A DNA stretch of 64,000 bases from Bufo bufo (taxonomy: Eukaryota; Chordata; Amphibia; Anura; Bufonidae), in the NCBI RefSeq assembly GCF_905171765.1, contig NC_053390.1, positions 514,996,852 through 515,060,851 of the forward strand. Direction: 5' to 3'. A program made the translations under genes and the position numbers. The first letter of the stretch is position 1; each line of letters starts with the position of its first letter. The notes below the pieces were generated by a model, which was not told where the DNA came from, did no database searches, and saw only the letters and a program-made list of their open reading frames with translations. Below are positions 44,770-56,056 of this stretch, in pieces.

Positions 44770-45168
44770 CGGGGTAGCTTCTCCCTTGTGGCCACTTTCT
44801 CATACATCGCCAGGTAGGTTTCGATGTCGTCTGCGGGTGTCATCTTAGGAATCGCTGCACGTACTGCCTTCCGGGCAACATGGTCACTCAAGGTTGCTCC
44901 TGCTGTCTGCAAAGCCATCACGTGTTGTAGCAGCAACTGGTTGATCTCTTGCTGCTGCTTTTTAGCCTCGTGTTGGTGCAGGTTTGTCTACCGCTGCTGG
45001 AGATTAGCCTCCATGAGGGCCTTCACAACAGTCTCCATGTTTTCGTGGAACACAGGTTGTAATACAACTGGTTTAATGTACGACATACAACCGTTCATGA
45101 AAAAATGCAGAAACCAAAATATTGGCGTTCACGCCAGCCTCACTGCTTTGCCCACATCCTCCACCAAT

Positions 45169-45715
45169 TGTGGGGATTCACTCTGGTAGACAGGACAAGC
45201 GGGTGCAGTATAGAGGCAAAGACACATTTGCAACTCAAAAACTGCAGTCCATTTTCAGTATTGGTGTTAGTTCACACCCAAAACAGTTCATACAGAAAAA
45301 CATTCACCTTTGATCCTGGGTGCTTAATCCACACCCAGCTGAATGCTCAGCCTCAGAAAGTCCATCTGCAGGCTTTAGGCGGCCTGCTCACCCGACACAC
45401 TGTCTTCAGCTTTCAGCCCACACACAGGCCTCAGATCTCAGCGAGTTTCACACAGCTCCAGTGTCAGAGAGGACTAATCCACCCACCTGACACTGCTGGC
45501 TGTTTTATTATAGGCCTGTCAAAACCCAGCCTGGACCATGGGGAGTAGTCACCTACCCAGCACTTTGACTACTCCCAGTAAGAGCCGTCCCAGGTCAGCT
45601 ATTTACATCCATACTAGATAGCAAGGTGTCAAACAGCATCTGCTGCTGACACAGAAAACTGGCTCTTACTTCACCCTGGCCAAGAAACTCGGTGACACAT
45701 ACCTATAATCTACGA
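45169..45715 (-). repeat. 5' LTR copy in unit 1, interrupted by hAT
   Basis: TGTGGGGATTCACTCTGG to CCTATAATCTACGA, where the hAT begins. The last 22 bp of the LTR are not present in this unit because the duplication ends inside the hAT. Confidence 0.88.
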
Positions 45716-45894
45716 CAGTGATGCCCAACCTACGGCCCGCGGGCCAAATGCGGCCCGCGAAACCGTGTCATGCGGCCCGCGCAGTGACAGCACTTTATCA
45801 GCGCACTAGCGCAGGGCGCGCTGCGAACGGCACAGGCACCAAAGCGATGCTGCCTGTGCCTGCAATCTCCCCACCCAGCTCCGCCTCCTAGCTA

Positions 45895-46075
45895 ATTTAT
45901 TCACTGCACTTGCCTCTGAGAAATTGAAGAGAAGCGCCGTTTTCTCGCACAGGCGCACTGGCAGATGTATCGAAGTGCGCATGCACCGGCTTCCTGGCCT
46001 CTGTCAGTGCGCCTGTGCGATATTACGGCGCTTCTCTTCAATTTCACAGAGGCAAGTGCAGTGAATAAATTAGCT
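45895..46075. repeat. Palindrome in the hAT, unit 1
   Basis: TTATTCACTGCACTTGCCTC to TCAGTGCGCCTGTGCGATA folds on itself, with arms of about 85 bp around GTGCGCATGCACCGG. Same structure at 56195-56375. Confidence 0.85.
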
Positions 46076-46097
46076 AGGAAGCGGCTCTGGGTGGGGG

Positions 46098-46556
46098 CAT
46101 ATCTGTGGATGACACTGAGGGGGATATCTGTGGAGGACACTGAGGGGGATATCTGTGGAGGACACTGAGGGGGATATCTGTGGAGGACACTGAGGGGGGA
46201 TATCTGTGGAGGACACTGAGGGGGGATATCTGTGGAGGACACTGAGGGGGGATATCTGTGGAGGACACTGAGGGGGGATATCTGTGGAGGACACTGAGGG
46301 GAATATCTGTGGAGGACACTGAGGGGGATATCTGTGGAGGACACTGAGGGGGATATCTGTGGACGACACTGAGGGGGGATATCTGTGGACGACACTGAGG
46401 GGGGATATCTGTGGACGACACTGAGGGGGGATATCTGTGGACGACACTGAGGGGGATATCTGTGGACGACACTGAGGGGGATATCTGTGGACGACACTGA
46501 GGGGGATATCTGTGGACGACACTGAGGGGGATATCTGTGGATGACACTGAGGGGGA
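46098..46556. repeat. 25-26 bp minisatellite GATATCTGTGGAGGACACTG, unit 1
   Basis: About 18 units of GATATCTGTGGAGGACACTGAGGGG(G/GG); GAGGAC in the left half, GACGAC in the right half. The mixture of 25- and 26-bp units leaves several frames open on the minus strand. Confidence 0.93.
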
Positions 46557-46825
46557 TCTAAGGAGGGGTGTTGGGATATTGGGGTGGGAGGTCCTGGAGG
46601 GGTGTTTGGGTGGGATCTCTGGAAGGGGTGAGAGGTCCGATAGGTATGTGGGGGTGGGAGATCCGGGAGGGGGTGGCCCATAATTTTTTTTGCTATGGGG
46701 CCCAGTCATTTCTAGCTACGCCCCTGATTGTTAAGATTGGGCGGGCACTGGAGCGATAGAGCGCCCTGCTGTAGGAGAAGCCGGTTAGAGGTGAAAGTAG
46801 GAGGGGCCAGCTCCTGGTGGTGTCG

Positions 46826-46885
46826 GGGTTGAGATTTAGGGGGTTTGACTGCCCATCTCCCGAAAGAACCCTCCTTAAGATTCTT
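46826..46885 (-). pseudogene. Start of gag unit 2, left of the L1
   Basis: GTTGAGATTTAGGGGG to CCTTAAGATTCTT, identical to 43939-44000. It continues at 54336 after the L1. Confidence 0.85.
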
Positions 46886-47652
46886 TCTTTTTAAAATCTT
46901 TTTATTGATTTTATAAACATGAAAGAATAAGTGTACAAACAAGGAATGCAGAACCATTCTTGTACAAAGCACATATATTGACATCTTATGACATAGTTGA
47001 ATACAATCGCATATGTGAGATCCGGCTAAGAGCGGTATCTATAATCTCAGTCCGAGAGGCACCATTATAAGGTGTGCCATAAAAGCATTAGGGAGGGATC
47101 CATATCATTGGATTCACCTACAGCAGAAATCCAGGACATCTATACCTTCAATCTACAGAACCGCACGGACATCATATGAGAACAGATGAACTCGAGCTTA
47201 GTTTAGAGGGGAGAAAGTGCCGTAAATAGTTGGACAGACAAATTGCTGGTGAGTGCATTCCGGAATTCCAACATAGAAACCGTACATACAATAACAACCC
47301 ACGTAAAGGAACGGTAGGAAAATAACAAGAGGGGGGGGGGGAAGGGGGAGGGGGAATAAGTGAATGACAGCGGGTGGGGGAAGAGTATGGAGGAAGGTGA
47401 GGGTAGGAGTGTGAACTAGATTGTGCGAAGATTTTGAGCCAGCAAATCCAGGGGAAGTATACCAAGCATTAATATTTAATATTTAGGGTATTCTTTTATG
47501 ACTAAAAGATTTTCTTCTAAGGTCAACAGACTTGCAGGGGTATTGAGAAAAAGGAGACCAATACCCTCTAAAAATTGTAGGAAAGAAATGTAAGAAAGAA
47601 ATGTAAGAAAGAAATGAAATGAAATGAAATGAAACCTGATGAGCACTGCTAC
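46886..47652 (-). other. 3' UTR of the L1
   Basis: 767 bp with a GAAATGAAAT microsatellite (about 47580-47637) and a C-rich run on the minus strand (CCCCCCCCCC near 47331). Confidence 0.7.
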
Positions 47653-50600
47653 TCAAGGAGATGAGGGTGTCAACTCCCCAATCTGGTGAGGAGAAATAAT
47701 GTTTTTCCTAGACGTCCATGGGGACCATATTTTAATATATTTATGACGGGATCTGAGTTCCCAGTGTGAGAGTTCCTCCATTCTGGCTATTGTTTCTATT
47801 TTACCTCTCCATTGCGATATTGAAGGGGGAACCTCTGATTTCCATTTAGATGCTATCAATAATCTAGCTGCTGCCATCATTATCTTCAAGAGATATGTTT
47901 TTGAGACTGAGATGGAACTAGGTACCAACGACAGCAGAGCTATTTCTGGGCAGCAGGGAAGCACTTCTCCCTTCAAATCCATGATTTCCCCTATCAGCCT
48001 AAAAACCAAATCCCAGAAGGCTTTTATTTTAGGGCACGTCCACCATATATGTAGGAAGGAACCCTTTTCAGACAAACATCTCCAACATCCGTTGGATGTG
48101 TCTCCATACATCTGACTCAATCTTACTGGGGTTAGATACCACCTTGTGAGAATTTTGTATGCGTTCTCTTGTATGGTTACACATCTTGAGATGTTTTTCG
48201 GAGCACTTAAAATAGTCTGTAACTCTCTGTCAGAGAATTTCTTGCCTAGGTCATTTTCCCAATCCCTAATGAAATATAGAGAAGGAGGAACCTCTAAGAG
48301 TAGCAGATTCCTCATCACCTGGGAGGTAATCTTTGATGGGTATTGCGTTTGTGAGGCCAATTTTTCAAACCAATTTAGTGAGGGACTGTTTTGGGTCTTT
48401 TTAAGAATGGGGCCGAATATAGTTTTCAAACATAAAAATTGCATCTGGTTGAGGTTAGGTAAATTAAACTTACTCCTTAGGGTGGGGAGGTCAAGGAAGG
48501 TGCCTTCCTCATCTAGTAGCTCCTGTATTGACTGATCAGAGTTTCGTAAATGAGGAGGTAAGGTAGTGGCACTGTCTTTATAAATGTTGATGCAATCCCC
48601 TATGTTGATAATTGATGATGGGTATTTAAGACAGGTATCTTTTATACTTTTGTTCTTCCAAAGTGCTAGCGTTACCGACGCCAATGGCCCACCTGAGTTC
48701 GCGCGAGGGGGCTTCTCATAATCTGATAATAATAAAGGTCTAATGGGACAGCCCACCAGATCGTTTTCCAGCGGGATCCATAATTTATGATGTGGTTTCC
48801 TGATCAGATCAATGACTCTGTTAAGGTGCACCGCTCTGTGGTATCTTTTAATAGATGGTAATCCTATTCCACCTTTTGTGAAGGGAAGGAGCAAAATTCT
48901 GTTGGAAATTCTGGGCTTTGCATTCCCCCAGATATAAGAGGAGCACATTTTCCTAAAAGATACATAGAAGCTGTTTGGCAGTTTTACTGGGAGGGCTTGT
49001 AGTAAGTAGGTGAATTTAGGGACTATTAGGGAATTAAATATATTACGTCTGCCTATCCATGAGATAAAGGAGGGCGACCATGAGTTTAGTATTGCTGGGA
49101 TGGATTTTAAAAGGGGAGGGAAGTTAGCTTCGTATAAACTATTGAGGTCCGGTGTGATATTTATTCCTAGGAATTTTATATGTGAGTTAGTCCATTCGAA
49201 TGGAAAATTTCCTTTGAGTGACTGTAGGAGTTTGGGGGGAAGGTTTATGTTCATCGCTTCAGATTTGGCTAAATTTATTTTAAAATTTGAGATGAAGTCG
49301 AAGGTTTTAAACATCTCGATTATCGCAGGGAAAGCTTGTGTTGGATTTGAGATCATTAAGAGTAGATCGTCGGCGTATGCGGCTTGCTTGATCTCCAGTT
49401 GACCACATGTCAAGCCCTTTATCTCTTTAGATTGTCTAATGCATTGAAGAAGAGGTTCAATCGTTAGAATGAAGAGAATCGGAGACAAGGGACAACCCTG
49501 TCTGGTTCCGTTGTTTATCAAAACTGACTGAGAGAGGGTGTCATTAACTTTAATACTGGCGCTCGGAGATGTGTACATAGAAAAAATCGCATCTATAAAA
49601 GGAGTGGGGAAACCAAACCGTACCAAGGTGCTTTTGACAAAGGCCCATGCCACCCTGTCAAATGCTTTTTCCGCATCCGTCCCCAATACCACAAAAGGAG
49701 TCCCAGTCTTTTTTGCAAGCGCTATAGCGTTGATGACTTTATACGTGTTATCTTTACCTTCACGTCCAGGTACAAATCCTGTCTGGTCCGGGTGTAAAAG
49801 ATCTTTTAATAAAGGTTTTATTCTGTTAGCCAGAATTTTGGCATATATTTTGATATCCAAGTTCAGCAACGATATAGGTCTATAACTGGAGCACAAGGTA
49901 GGGTCCTTTTGTGGCTTGGGGATCAGGGTGATATGTGCACCAACCGACTGAGGTGGGAAAGCCCTACCCTTAAAGGCTTCATTAAAGGAATTGAGTAAGT
50001 GAGGCTTTAAAGTCTCTTTAAAAGAGAGGTAATACAGCATTGGGAGACCATCCGGTCCGGGAGACTTTCCTTTAGCCATCTTATTAAAAGTGTCTGATAG
50101 TTCGGAAGGTTTGATCAGTGCGCATAAGCTATCAGCTTGTTCTTGATTCAGATTAGGGAGCTGAATTTTACTAAGAAATTCTTTTGTGATGGTTCTTTTT
50201 TCTTCTATGAGGGTGTCGGTGTTAGACTTCTCTATATTGTATAAATCTGAGTAGAAATTATGGAAGGCCTTTGCTATTTCCTGATCTTTATTAACTACTG
50301 TGTTCCCATCTATCTGAATTGCTGAAATCCTAGATTTCCTTTTACGCTGCTTTATTACTGCCAGCATAAATTTGGTAGGTTTGTTTCCATGGGCGTAAAA
50401 TTTATGGTTGGTGGCTAGGTATATCTTAGCTGAGTATTTATTAAGGAGTTCTCTAAGTTCTTCTCTAATGGCGGAAAGTTCTAGTAATAGTTGCTTGTTT
50501 AGGGATTTTTTGTGCATGGATTCAAGCTTAGAAATTTTCTTGTAGAGATCATCTGTTTTAGCTCGTCTCAGTTTATTTTCGTGAGAGGCAATTGAGATGA

Positions 50601-51492
50601 TTTCTCCTCTAATAACTGATTTATGCGCCTCCCACAACATCAAAGGAGATATTGAACCTACATTATTCAATAAGAAGTATTCTTTAAGCTTTGCTTCGAT
50701 TTTGTCTCTGACCTGTGAACTATCTAAAAGAGTCTCATTAAGCCTCCAGTTGAATGTCCTGGGAGACGCGTCAGGTGATTTGAAGGAGAGGAATGTGGGT
50801 GCGTGGTCGGAGTGTATTATATTTCCAATACGTGACTCTATACAACAATGTAACAAGGCTACCGGGATTAGAATATAGTCGATTCTATGATATGTGTTAT
50901 GCGGGTGAGAGTAAAAGGAAAAATCCTTTGTATTTGGATTATTGGCTCTCCAGACGTCTATAAGGCTACTTTTATTGATTAACCTCTTAATAGTATTGAG
51001 CTTGTTTATCGAGACTGAGGACTTGCCCATAGAGGTATCTATTTGAGGATTAAGTGCAACGTTAAAATCTCCTGCTATAATGGCTGTTCCTTCCCTGAAT
51101 TCCTCGAACTGCTGCCAAATGTTTTTGAACCAGGTTATTTGGGTAATATTTGGGGCGTAAAGGTTGGCAAATGTGTAGGTTTGGGAGTTTATAGTCCCTT
51201 TTACAAACAAAAATCTTCCATTGGGATCAGTTATTAAATCTTTCATGTTAAAGTCTATGTGTTTGTGAAAGCCAATACTTACACCTAGTTTATTGGAATA
51301 TTCGGAAGAACTATGGAACCAAAGGTTATAATGTGATCTAGCTAAGTTAGGGATCTTTTTGTTTTTAAAGTGTGTTTCCTGTAGGAGTATCACATTATTT
51401 TTTTCTTTGTGCAAGAAATGAAGAATCTGGCTTCTTTTTGCGGGAGATTTAAGGCCTCTTACATTGTATGTAGCTAGATGTATTTCCGTCAT
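47653..51492 (-). CDS. L1-clade ORF2 protein: endonuclease and reverse transcriptase, intact
   Basis: 1279 codons without interruption. The N-terminal apurinic-type endonuclease has ATYNVRGL (Asn10), LLQETHF (Glu39), AGDFN (141-144), RIDYIL (203-208) and SDHAP (228-232). The reverse transcriptase core has KGKSPGPDGLP (475-484), LIPKPQ ... YRPISLLN (about 523-545), DAEKAFDRV (about 606), GTRQGCPLSP (about 661) and the catalytic YADD (706-709). Near the C-terminus is the CWRCLSEKGSFLHIWWTC zinc-knuckle-like motif of L1 ORF2 (about 1137). It would nick target DNA and prime reverse transcription on it. All catalytic residues I can check are present. The start is chosen because endonuclease homology begins five residues later. 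Confidence 0.96.
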   Translation of the reverse strand: MTEIHLATYNVRGLKSPAKRSQILHFLHKEKNNVILLQETHFKNKKIPNLARSHYNLWFHSSSEYSNKLGVSIGFHKHIDFNMKDLITDPNGRFLFVKGTINSQTYTFANLYAPNITQITWFKNIWQQFEEFREGTAIIAGDFNVALNPQIDTSMGKSSVSINKLNTIKRLINKSSLIDVWRANNPNTKDFSFYSHPHNTYHRIDYILIPVALLHCCIESRIGNIIHSDHAPTFLSFKSPDASPRTFNWRLNETLLDSSQVRDKIEAKLKEYFLLNNVGSISPLMLWEAHKSVIRGEIISIASHENKLRRAKTDDLYKKISKLESMHKKSLNKQLLLELSAIREELRELLNKYSAKIYLATNHKFYAHGNKPTKFMLAVIKQRKRKSRISAIQIDGNTVVNKDQEIAKAFHNFYSDLYNIEKSNTDTLIEEKRTITKEFLSKIQLPNLNQEQADSLCALIKPSELSDTFNKMAKGKSPGPDGLPMLYYLSFKETLKPHLLNSFNEAFKGRAFPPQSVGAHITLIPKPQKDPTLCSSYRPISLLNLDIKIYAKILANRIKPLLKDLLHPDQTGFVPGREGKDNTYKVINAIALAKKTGTPFVVLGTDAEKAFDRVAWAFVKSTLVRFGFPTPFIDAIFSMYTSPSASIKVNDTLSQSVLINNGTRQGCPLSPILFILTIEPLLQCIRQSKEIKGLTCGQLEIKQAAYADDLLLMISNPTQAFPAIIEMFKTFDFISNFKINLAKSEAMNINLPPKLLQSLKGNFPFEWTNSHIKFLGINITPDLNSLYEANFPPLLKSIPAILNSWSPSFISWIGRRNIFNSLIVPKFTYLLQALPVKLPNSFYVSFRKMCSSYIWGNAKPRISNRILLLPFTKGGIGLPSIKRYHRAVHLNRVIDLIRKPHHKLWIPLENDLVGCPIRPLLLSDYEKPPRANSGGPLASVTLALWKNKSIKDTCLKYPSSIINIGDCINIYKDSATTLPPHLRNSDQSIQELLDEEGTFLDLPTLRSKFNLPNLNQMQFLCLKTIFGPILKKTQNSPSLNWFEKLASQTQYPSKITSQVMRNLLLLEVPPSLYFIRDWENDLGKKFSDRELQTILSAPKNISRCVTIQENAYKILTRWYLTPVRLSQMYGDTSNGCWRCLSEKGSFLHIWWTCPKIKAFWDLVFRLIGEIMDLKGEVLPCCPEIALLSLVPSSISVSKTYLLKIMMAAARLLIASKWKSEVPPSISQWRGKIETIARMEELSHWELRSRHKYIKIWSPWTSRKNIISPHQIGELTPSSP

Positions 51493-52132
51493 TTTAAGTG
51501 TGAGGATAATGCGATCTAGTACTTACATAACCCTGGGTGCAATAATTTGATGGTGAGACTGCTGGACCTCGAAAGTGTTGAGGATTCGTTAGTTCACAAA
51601 TAGTAAGGACATATAGGGATGGTAGGGGGCTGAAAGGTAAGAAAAATAACATAAATAACAAGAAAAGAGCGAACAGTAACGTCCCTCTGCATACAATGAT
51701 GACCAGGGAAAACATTGTCCCTTTAATGGACCCAATTAGGTCAGAACCTCTGTTGAGGCCAGAGAAAGCAGAGGTATTATACACATAAACCTGTCTATGA
51801 CTTGCAAATATATAAATCTAAAGATTGTAATGATATGAGTTAAACATAAGAAGTGATGAAGTGATGAAGCAGTGAGTGTTATAGATAGCAGAAATTAGGT
51901 TGATACTCTCACAGATACTTGCTGGTGTGTGAGCCAGAGAGGGTACCACAGAGCCTCTTCTAAACTATCTATGACCTATGTCGCTGGCCACCCGGGTCCC
52001 CCATCCCAGACTCACAAAGCCAACTCTGATACCAAGAAAGCGAAACGAATGACCCAAGGGGCCCACATGGCCAGCAACACCCAATCTCACTCAGCTCACC
52101 GAACATGTTAACATATCTAAATAAACATTGCA
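51493..52132 (-). other. Inter-ORF spacer of the L1
   Basis: About 640 bp between ORF1 and ORF2; only short unconserved open frames. ORF2 translation must therefore use re-initiation or an internal start. Confidence 0.6.
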
Positions 52133-53258
52133 TTACAGTATAAATGACATTCTGTAAAGATGTGCTAAATCCTCTTCAGTCAGGATGCGTCTTGGGGTGA
52201 GTTTCCCTTGTTTCTTCTTGGATCTCTGTGGCTTACTACCCCCAACTGTTTCCCAAGATGTAGGAGGTATAATCTCTTGTGGGATTAGAATGTCATTGGT
52301 GACCGACCAATCCGGAATGTCCACATCTTGTATATCTAGAGCTGTAAGAATATCCGGCAGATCTTTTGGAGCTCTCAGGACATATTTTTTTTTCTCTGTG
52401 TGTGATCAACATTCCGAATGGGAATAACCACCTAAAAGGAATGCGTTTTTGTCTGAGATGTTCTGTGAGAGGCTTTAGTGCACGCCTTTTATTAAGGGTG
52501 GCTGGGGCCAGATCTTGGAACAGGAAGATTTGTGATCCTTCATATACGATATTTCCTTTTTCTCTTGCTCTCTTCATTATTAGATCCTTCTGCGCGAAAT
52601 TTAAGAGCCTACAGATGATATCTCTTGGTGGGTCCCCCTGTTTTGGTTTAGGACGGAGGGCACGATGTGCTCTTTCTATTATCATAGTGTCAGTGTAATC
52701 TTCACCTAATAATGCTAGGCATATTTCTTTTGTTGCAGAAGGAATCGCTTCCATGGCAACAGATTCTGGGACGCCTCTAATACGAATGTTATTTCTTCTG
52801 CCCCTGTTATCCTGGTCCTCCAGGTAGTCATATAAGTGGTCTATATGTTGTTGGTAGACCGAAAGAGCAGCGGAGTTCTTACTATTGTAATCAGCTACTG
52901 CTGACTGGTTTGACTCCAGTGCTTCAACCCTGTGACCTATTTGTCTCACTTCTCTTTTTATCTCAGAAAGCTCTTCTAACACCGGGTTTAAAGCCTTGGA
53001 TAAAGCTTGTGATATGAAGGACCTTGAAATTGGAAGATCTGGGGTGGCATCCATTTGTTCTTCTTCCTCACTATCTCTGTCTAGCTGAGTGCAGTGCTGT
53101 TTTTGTGAGGCATTTTTGGGGGTTGACTGAGAGGCCCCTTGTATATTTGGATTTTTTTTCATCATGAACCTATCCAGGTCTGTTTGTGCAAGAGAAGAAC
53201 CTTTTGGTTGTTTCTGAGAGTCTTGATCAGTCCCCTTGTATCTGCCGATTTTCACCAT
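52133..53258 (-). pseudogene. L1 ORF1 protein, one-base frameshift near the C-terminus
   Basis: From ATG at 53258: charged N-terminus, coiled coil (about residues 82-150), RNA-recognition-like region starting NNIRIRGVPE (156), and the C-terminal domain with FQDLAPATLNKRRALKPL. This is the usual L1 ORF1 layout: an RNA-binding trimeric chaperone. After FPFGMLITH (about residue 287) the frame meets an A run (plus-strand T run 52385-52393) and shifts. The expected continuation (DIPDWSVTNDILIPQ ... RRILTEEDLAHLY) is in the neighbouring frame, ending at 52133. With the shift the product ends at 52293. A single homopolymer error or recent mutation would explain it. Confidence 0.9.
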
Positions 53259-54321
53259 AAGTGCTAATGATCTGGCCCAACCAGCACTTTACTCACTGCT
53301 TCATATAACTGCTAAATAAATTGTCACATCACTCAATATGTGTGTACATCTGTTAATTTTTCCTTCTCACTGACCCCATGAGGAGGATCTAAGCAACAAT
53401 GACCATGTTGTTCTGTGCTTTCAAATGTGGTACTACCCCTTTAAGAAGAATGAAACAGACTTTGGACTTCACAGGTTCACCTATTTAACCCTCAATCTTC
53501 AATCTTCAGGGGAACCTGGTCGGCACAAGAGCTACCAAACCTGCTTTAATTACTTAAACTGTTGGATGGATAAGCTGCCAACTGTAAAGGGTGAACGTGG
53601 CAAGAAGTGATCCACCGAGCTGATTGAGTAGACTACCCTGTAATCCTCTGGACCAAATACAGTCTAGCCCCGTTTCAAGGTTATGTAATAATGATCCTGA
53701 GAGGGAGCTTCAGCCAGTATTATGGACGTTCAGGATGACACTGCACACTTTGGCTGGGCCCGGACTAGGCCTCAGTGTCCGGCACAGCTGCAGAGGCTAT
53801 TTTCACCTCCAATATGGTTGCGGTGACTGTCGGGCTCACTTTTCAGACCCCCGGTATATGGACTTTGCACAGGGAGCCCCTCCGCGGTATGTTTATAGGC
53901 TCACCGCTCCTGGGGGATATTCCGGCTGGTCCACTCTCCTCGAACTTTAGCAGGCTGCGTCTTCTATTTCAGCTTTAGGCCTAAATGAACGGCTGATGTC
54001 TTCTTCTTTGGCCTCTGATTTAATAATTTGTGGGGAGGGTCTCCTTTCGAGATATTATTTAAGGAGAAATCCTTCTTGTCAGCCGGCCGTCCGGCCTACT
54101 CGAATCAGGCTTTTCAGGCCCCAACTTTATGAAACCTCCCGGATTAAGCTCTGAATCCAATGGAGGAATATTTGTATCCGTAAAGATTGGATTAGTTGTA
54201 TAATAGCGTTAAAAAACACTTTTGGGTTCTTTGGTGACTTGATGTCTTTGGATTCTTTTATTAAGAGCAGGAGCTGCAGTTCAATGCGACCTCTCTCCAC
54301 GGCAGTTAGCTCCGCCCTCCT
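53259..54321 (-). other. 5' UTR of the L1
   Basis: About 1.06 kb. The transcript start side reads GGAGGGCGGAGCTAACTGCC; CpG content is moderate near the end and lower towards ORF1. An internal promoter is expected for the family but no specific motif was identified. Confidence 0.55.
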
Positions 54322-54335
54322 TCCTTAAGATTCTT

Positions 54336-55400
54336 AGTAGCCTCGTAGCGCTCCACCAGGTCCACCATCTCCAGAGCATTGCCAGGTGACACCTGGCCGA
54401 TCCAGTGCTGGAGAGGGGGTGGCAGAGCCCCCCAGAAGATATCGGCCAATAGTCTATCCAGCATAGCCTTTGGACTCCACACATCAGGCTGTAGCCACTT
54501 TTGCAAAAGGTGGAGTAAGTCATAATACTAGTGTCTCGCGGGCTCAGACGGCTTAAACCCCCACTGCAAACACTGTGAAGGAGTTTAAGCATGCATGGGA
54601 TAGGCATAAGGCCATCCTTCATATAAGATAGGGCCAGGGGCTATTCATAGTATTCAGTATATTGGGCAGACTAGATGGGCCAAATGGTTCTTATCTGCCA
54701 ACACATTCTATGTTTCTATATACCCGCTGGGCCTGGACCAACACATTGACCCCCAGTCTGGCCAAAATCTGACCCTTTACTTTCTGGTAGTCGGCCGCTT
54801 GATCGTCCGGCAAGTCGAAATACACCCGCTGGGAATCAGATGCCAGGAACGGAGCAACAACCTCGGCCAGAAATAGTGAATTATCCAGCTTACCCATATT
54901 TATCCTGTGATTCTGTGCACGGAGCAGACCCAAGCCAGTCCAGACATCATGGAATGTAAAAAAACACAAAGGCTCCAGCACTCGTGGTAAAAGTTTTTCC
55001 TGGTCCCGGTCTTTATTGCACCAAAATAATGTTATACAAACACAGTGAACCCCTCTCCACTCCCCCAGATTTACGCGTTTCGAACTATTAAGTTCTTAGT
55101 CATAATCCGTGGGGTAGCTTCTCCCTTGTGGCCACTTTCTCATACATCGCCAGGTAGGTTTCGATGTCGTCTGCGGGTGTCATCTTAGGAATCGCTGCAC
55201 GTACTGCCTTCCGGGCATCGTGGACACTCAAGGCTGCTCCTGCTGTCTGCAAAGCCATCACGTGTTGCAGCAGCAACTGGTTGATCTCTTGCTGCTGCTT
55301 TTTAGCCTCGTGTTGGTGCAGGTTTGTCTACCGCTGCTGGAGATTAGCCTCCATGAGGGCCTTCACAACAGTCTCCATGTTTTCGTGGAGCACAGGTTGT
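54336..55400 (-). pseudogene. Gag unit 2, right of the L1
   Basis: Tandem duplicate of gag unit 1 with the same two foreign insertions (54560-54722 and 54869-55109) at the same places, and the same glutamine-rich N-terminus. Only scattered substitutions separate the units by eye. Confidence 0.88.
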
Positions 55401-55508
55401 AATACAACTGGTTTAATGTACGACATACAACCGTTCATGAAAAAATGCAGAAACCAAAATATTGGCGTTCACGCCAGCCTCACTGCTTTGCCCACATCCT
55501 CCACCAAT

Positions 55509-56056
55509 TGTGGGGATTCACTCTGGTAGACAGGACAAGCGGGTGCAGTATAGAGGCAAAGACACATTTGCAACTCAAAAACTGCAGTCCATTTTCAGTA
55601 TTGGTGTTAGTTCACACCCAAAACAGTTCATACAGAAAAACATTCACCTTTGATCCTGGGTGCTTAATCCACACCCAGCTGAATGCTCAGCCTCAGAAAG
55701 TCCATCTGCAGGCTTTAGGCGGCCTGCTCACCCGACACACTGTCTTCAGCTTTCAGCCCACACACAGGCCTCAGATCTCAGCAGAGTTTCACACAGCTCC
55801 AGTGTCAGAGAGGACTAATCCACCCACCTGACACTGCTGGCTGTTTTTTTATAGGCCTGTCAAAACCCAGCCTGGACCATGGGGAGTAGTCACCTACCCA
55901 GCACTTTGACTACTCCCAGTAAGAGCCATCCCAGGTCAGCTATTTACATCCATACTAGATAGCAAGGTGTCAAACAGCATCTGCTGCTGACACAGAAAAC
56001 TGGTTCTTACTCCACCCTGGCCAGGAAACTCGGTGACACATACCTATAATCTACGA
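55509..56056 (-). repeat. 5' LTR in unit 2, left part
   Basis: TGTGGGGATTCACTCTGG to CCTATAATCTACGA; resumes at 58494 after the hAT. Confidence 0.9.

Larger units (their letters stand above)
43661..45060 (-). pseudogene. Gag unit 1 with protease deletion and two insertions
   Basis: Glutamine-rich N-terminus near 45050-44890, capsid with DSQRVYFDLPDDQAA and WLQPDVRSPTAML ... LQHWIGQVSPG (SCAN-like), then KPPKSQPQT joined at about 43932 directly to LSVMVGDVEDLPP, the pre-integrase linker. Compared with 26385-28134 this skips the CCHC knuckle and protease. Two foreign fragments split the capsid: 44232-44388 and 44529-44769. Confidence 0.85.
45716..46825. mobile_element. Left part of a hAT element (CAGTGATGCCCAACC), unit 1 copy
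   Basis: Same element and same insertion point (ATCTACGA, 45708-45715) as 56057-58485, cut at 46825 where gag unit 2 begins. It is longer by about 40 bp of CGGCCCGC-rich sequence near the left end and contains an extra DNA-transposon remnant at about 46560-46730 (ending in TCTAGCTACGCCCCTG). Confidence 0.88.
46886..54321 (-). mobile_element. Full-length L1-clade LINE, 7.4 kb
   Basis: Minus strand: 5' UTR (54321-53259), ORF1 (53258-52133), spacer of about 640 bp, ORF2 (51492-47653), 3' UTR ending in an A/T-rich tail (inverse of TTCTTTTTAAAATCTTTTTA). Flanked by the 14-bp target duplication TCCTTAAGATTCTT at 46872-46885 and 54322-54335. ORF2 is intact; ORF1 has a one-base shift in a homopolymer. 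The element interrupts gag unit 2 of the Gmr1-like element. Confidence 0.96.

Noticed and set aside
46070..46709. Three overlapping minus-strand open frames of about 200 codons (repeats of IPLSVVHRYPPQC type)
   Set aside because: They are translations of the 25-26 bp minisatellite, which lacks stops in several frames; no codon bias, start context or homology.
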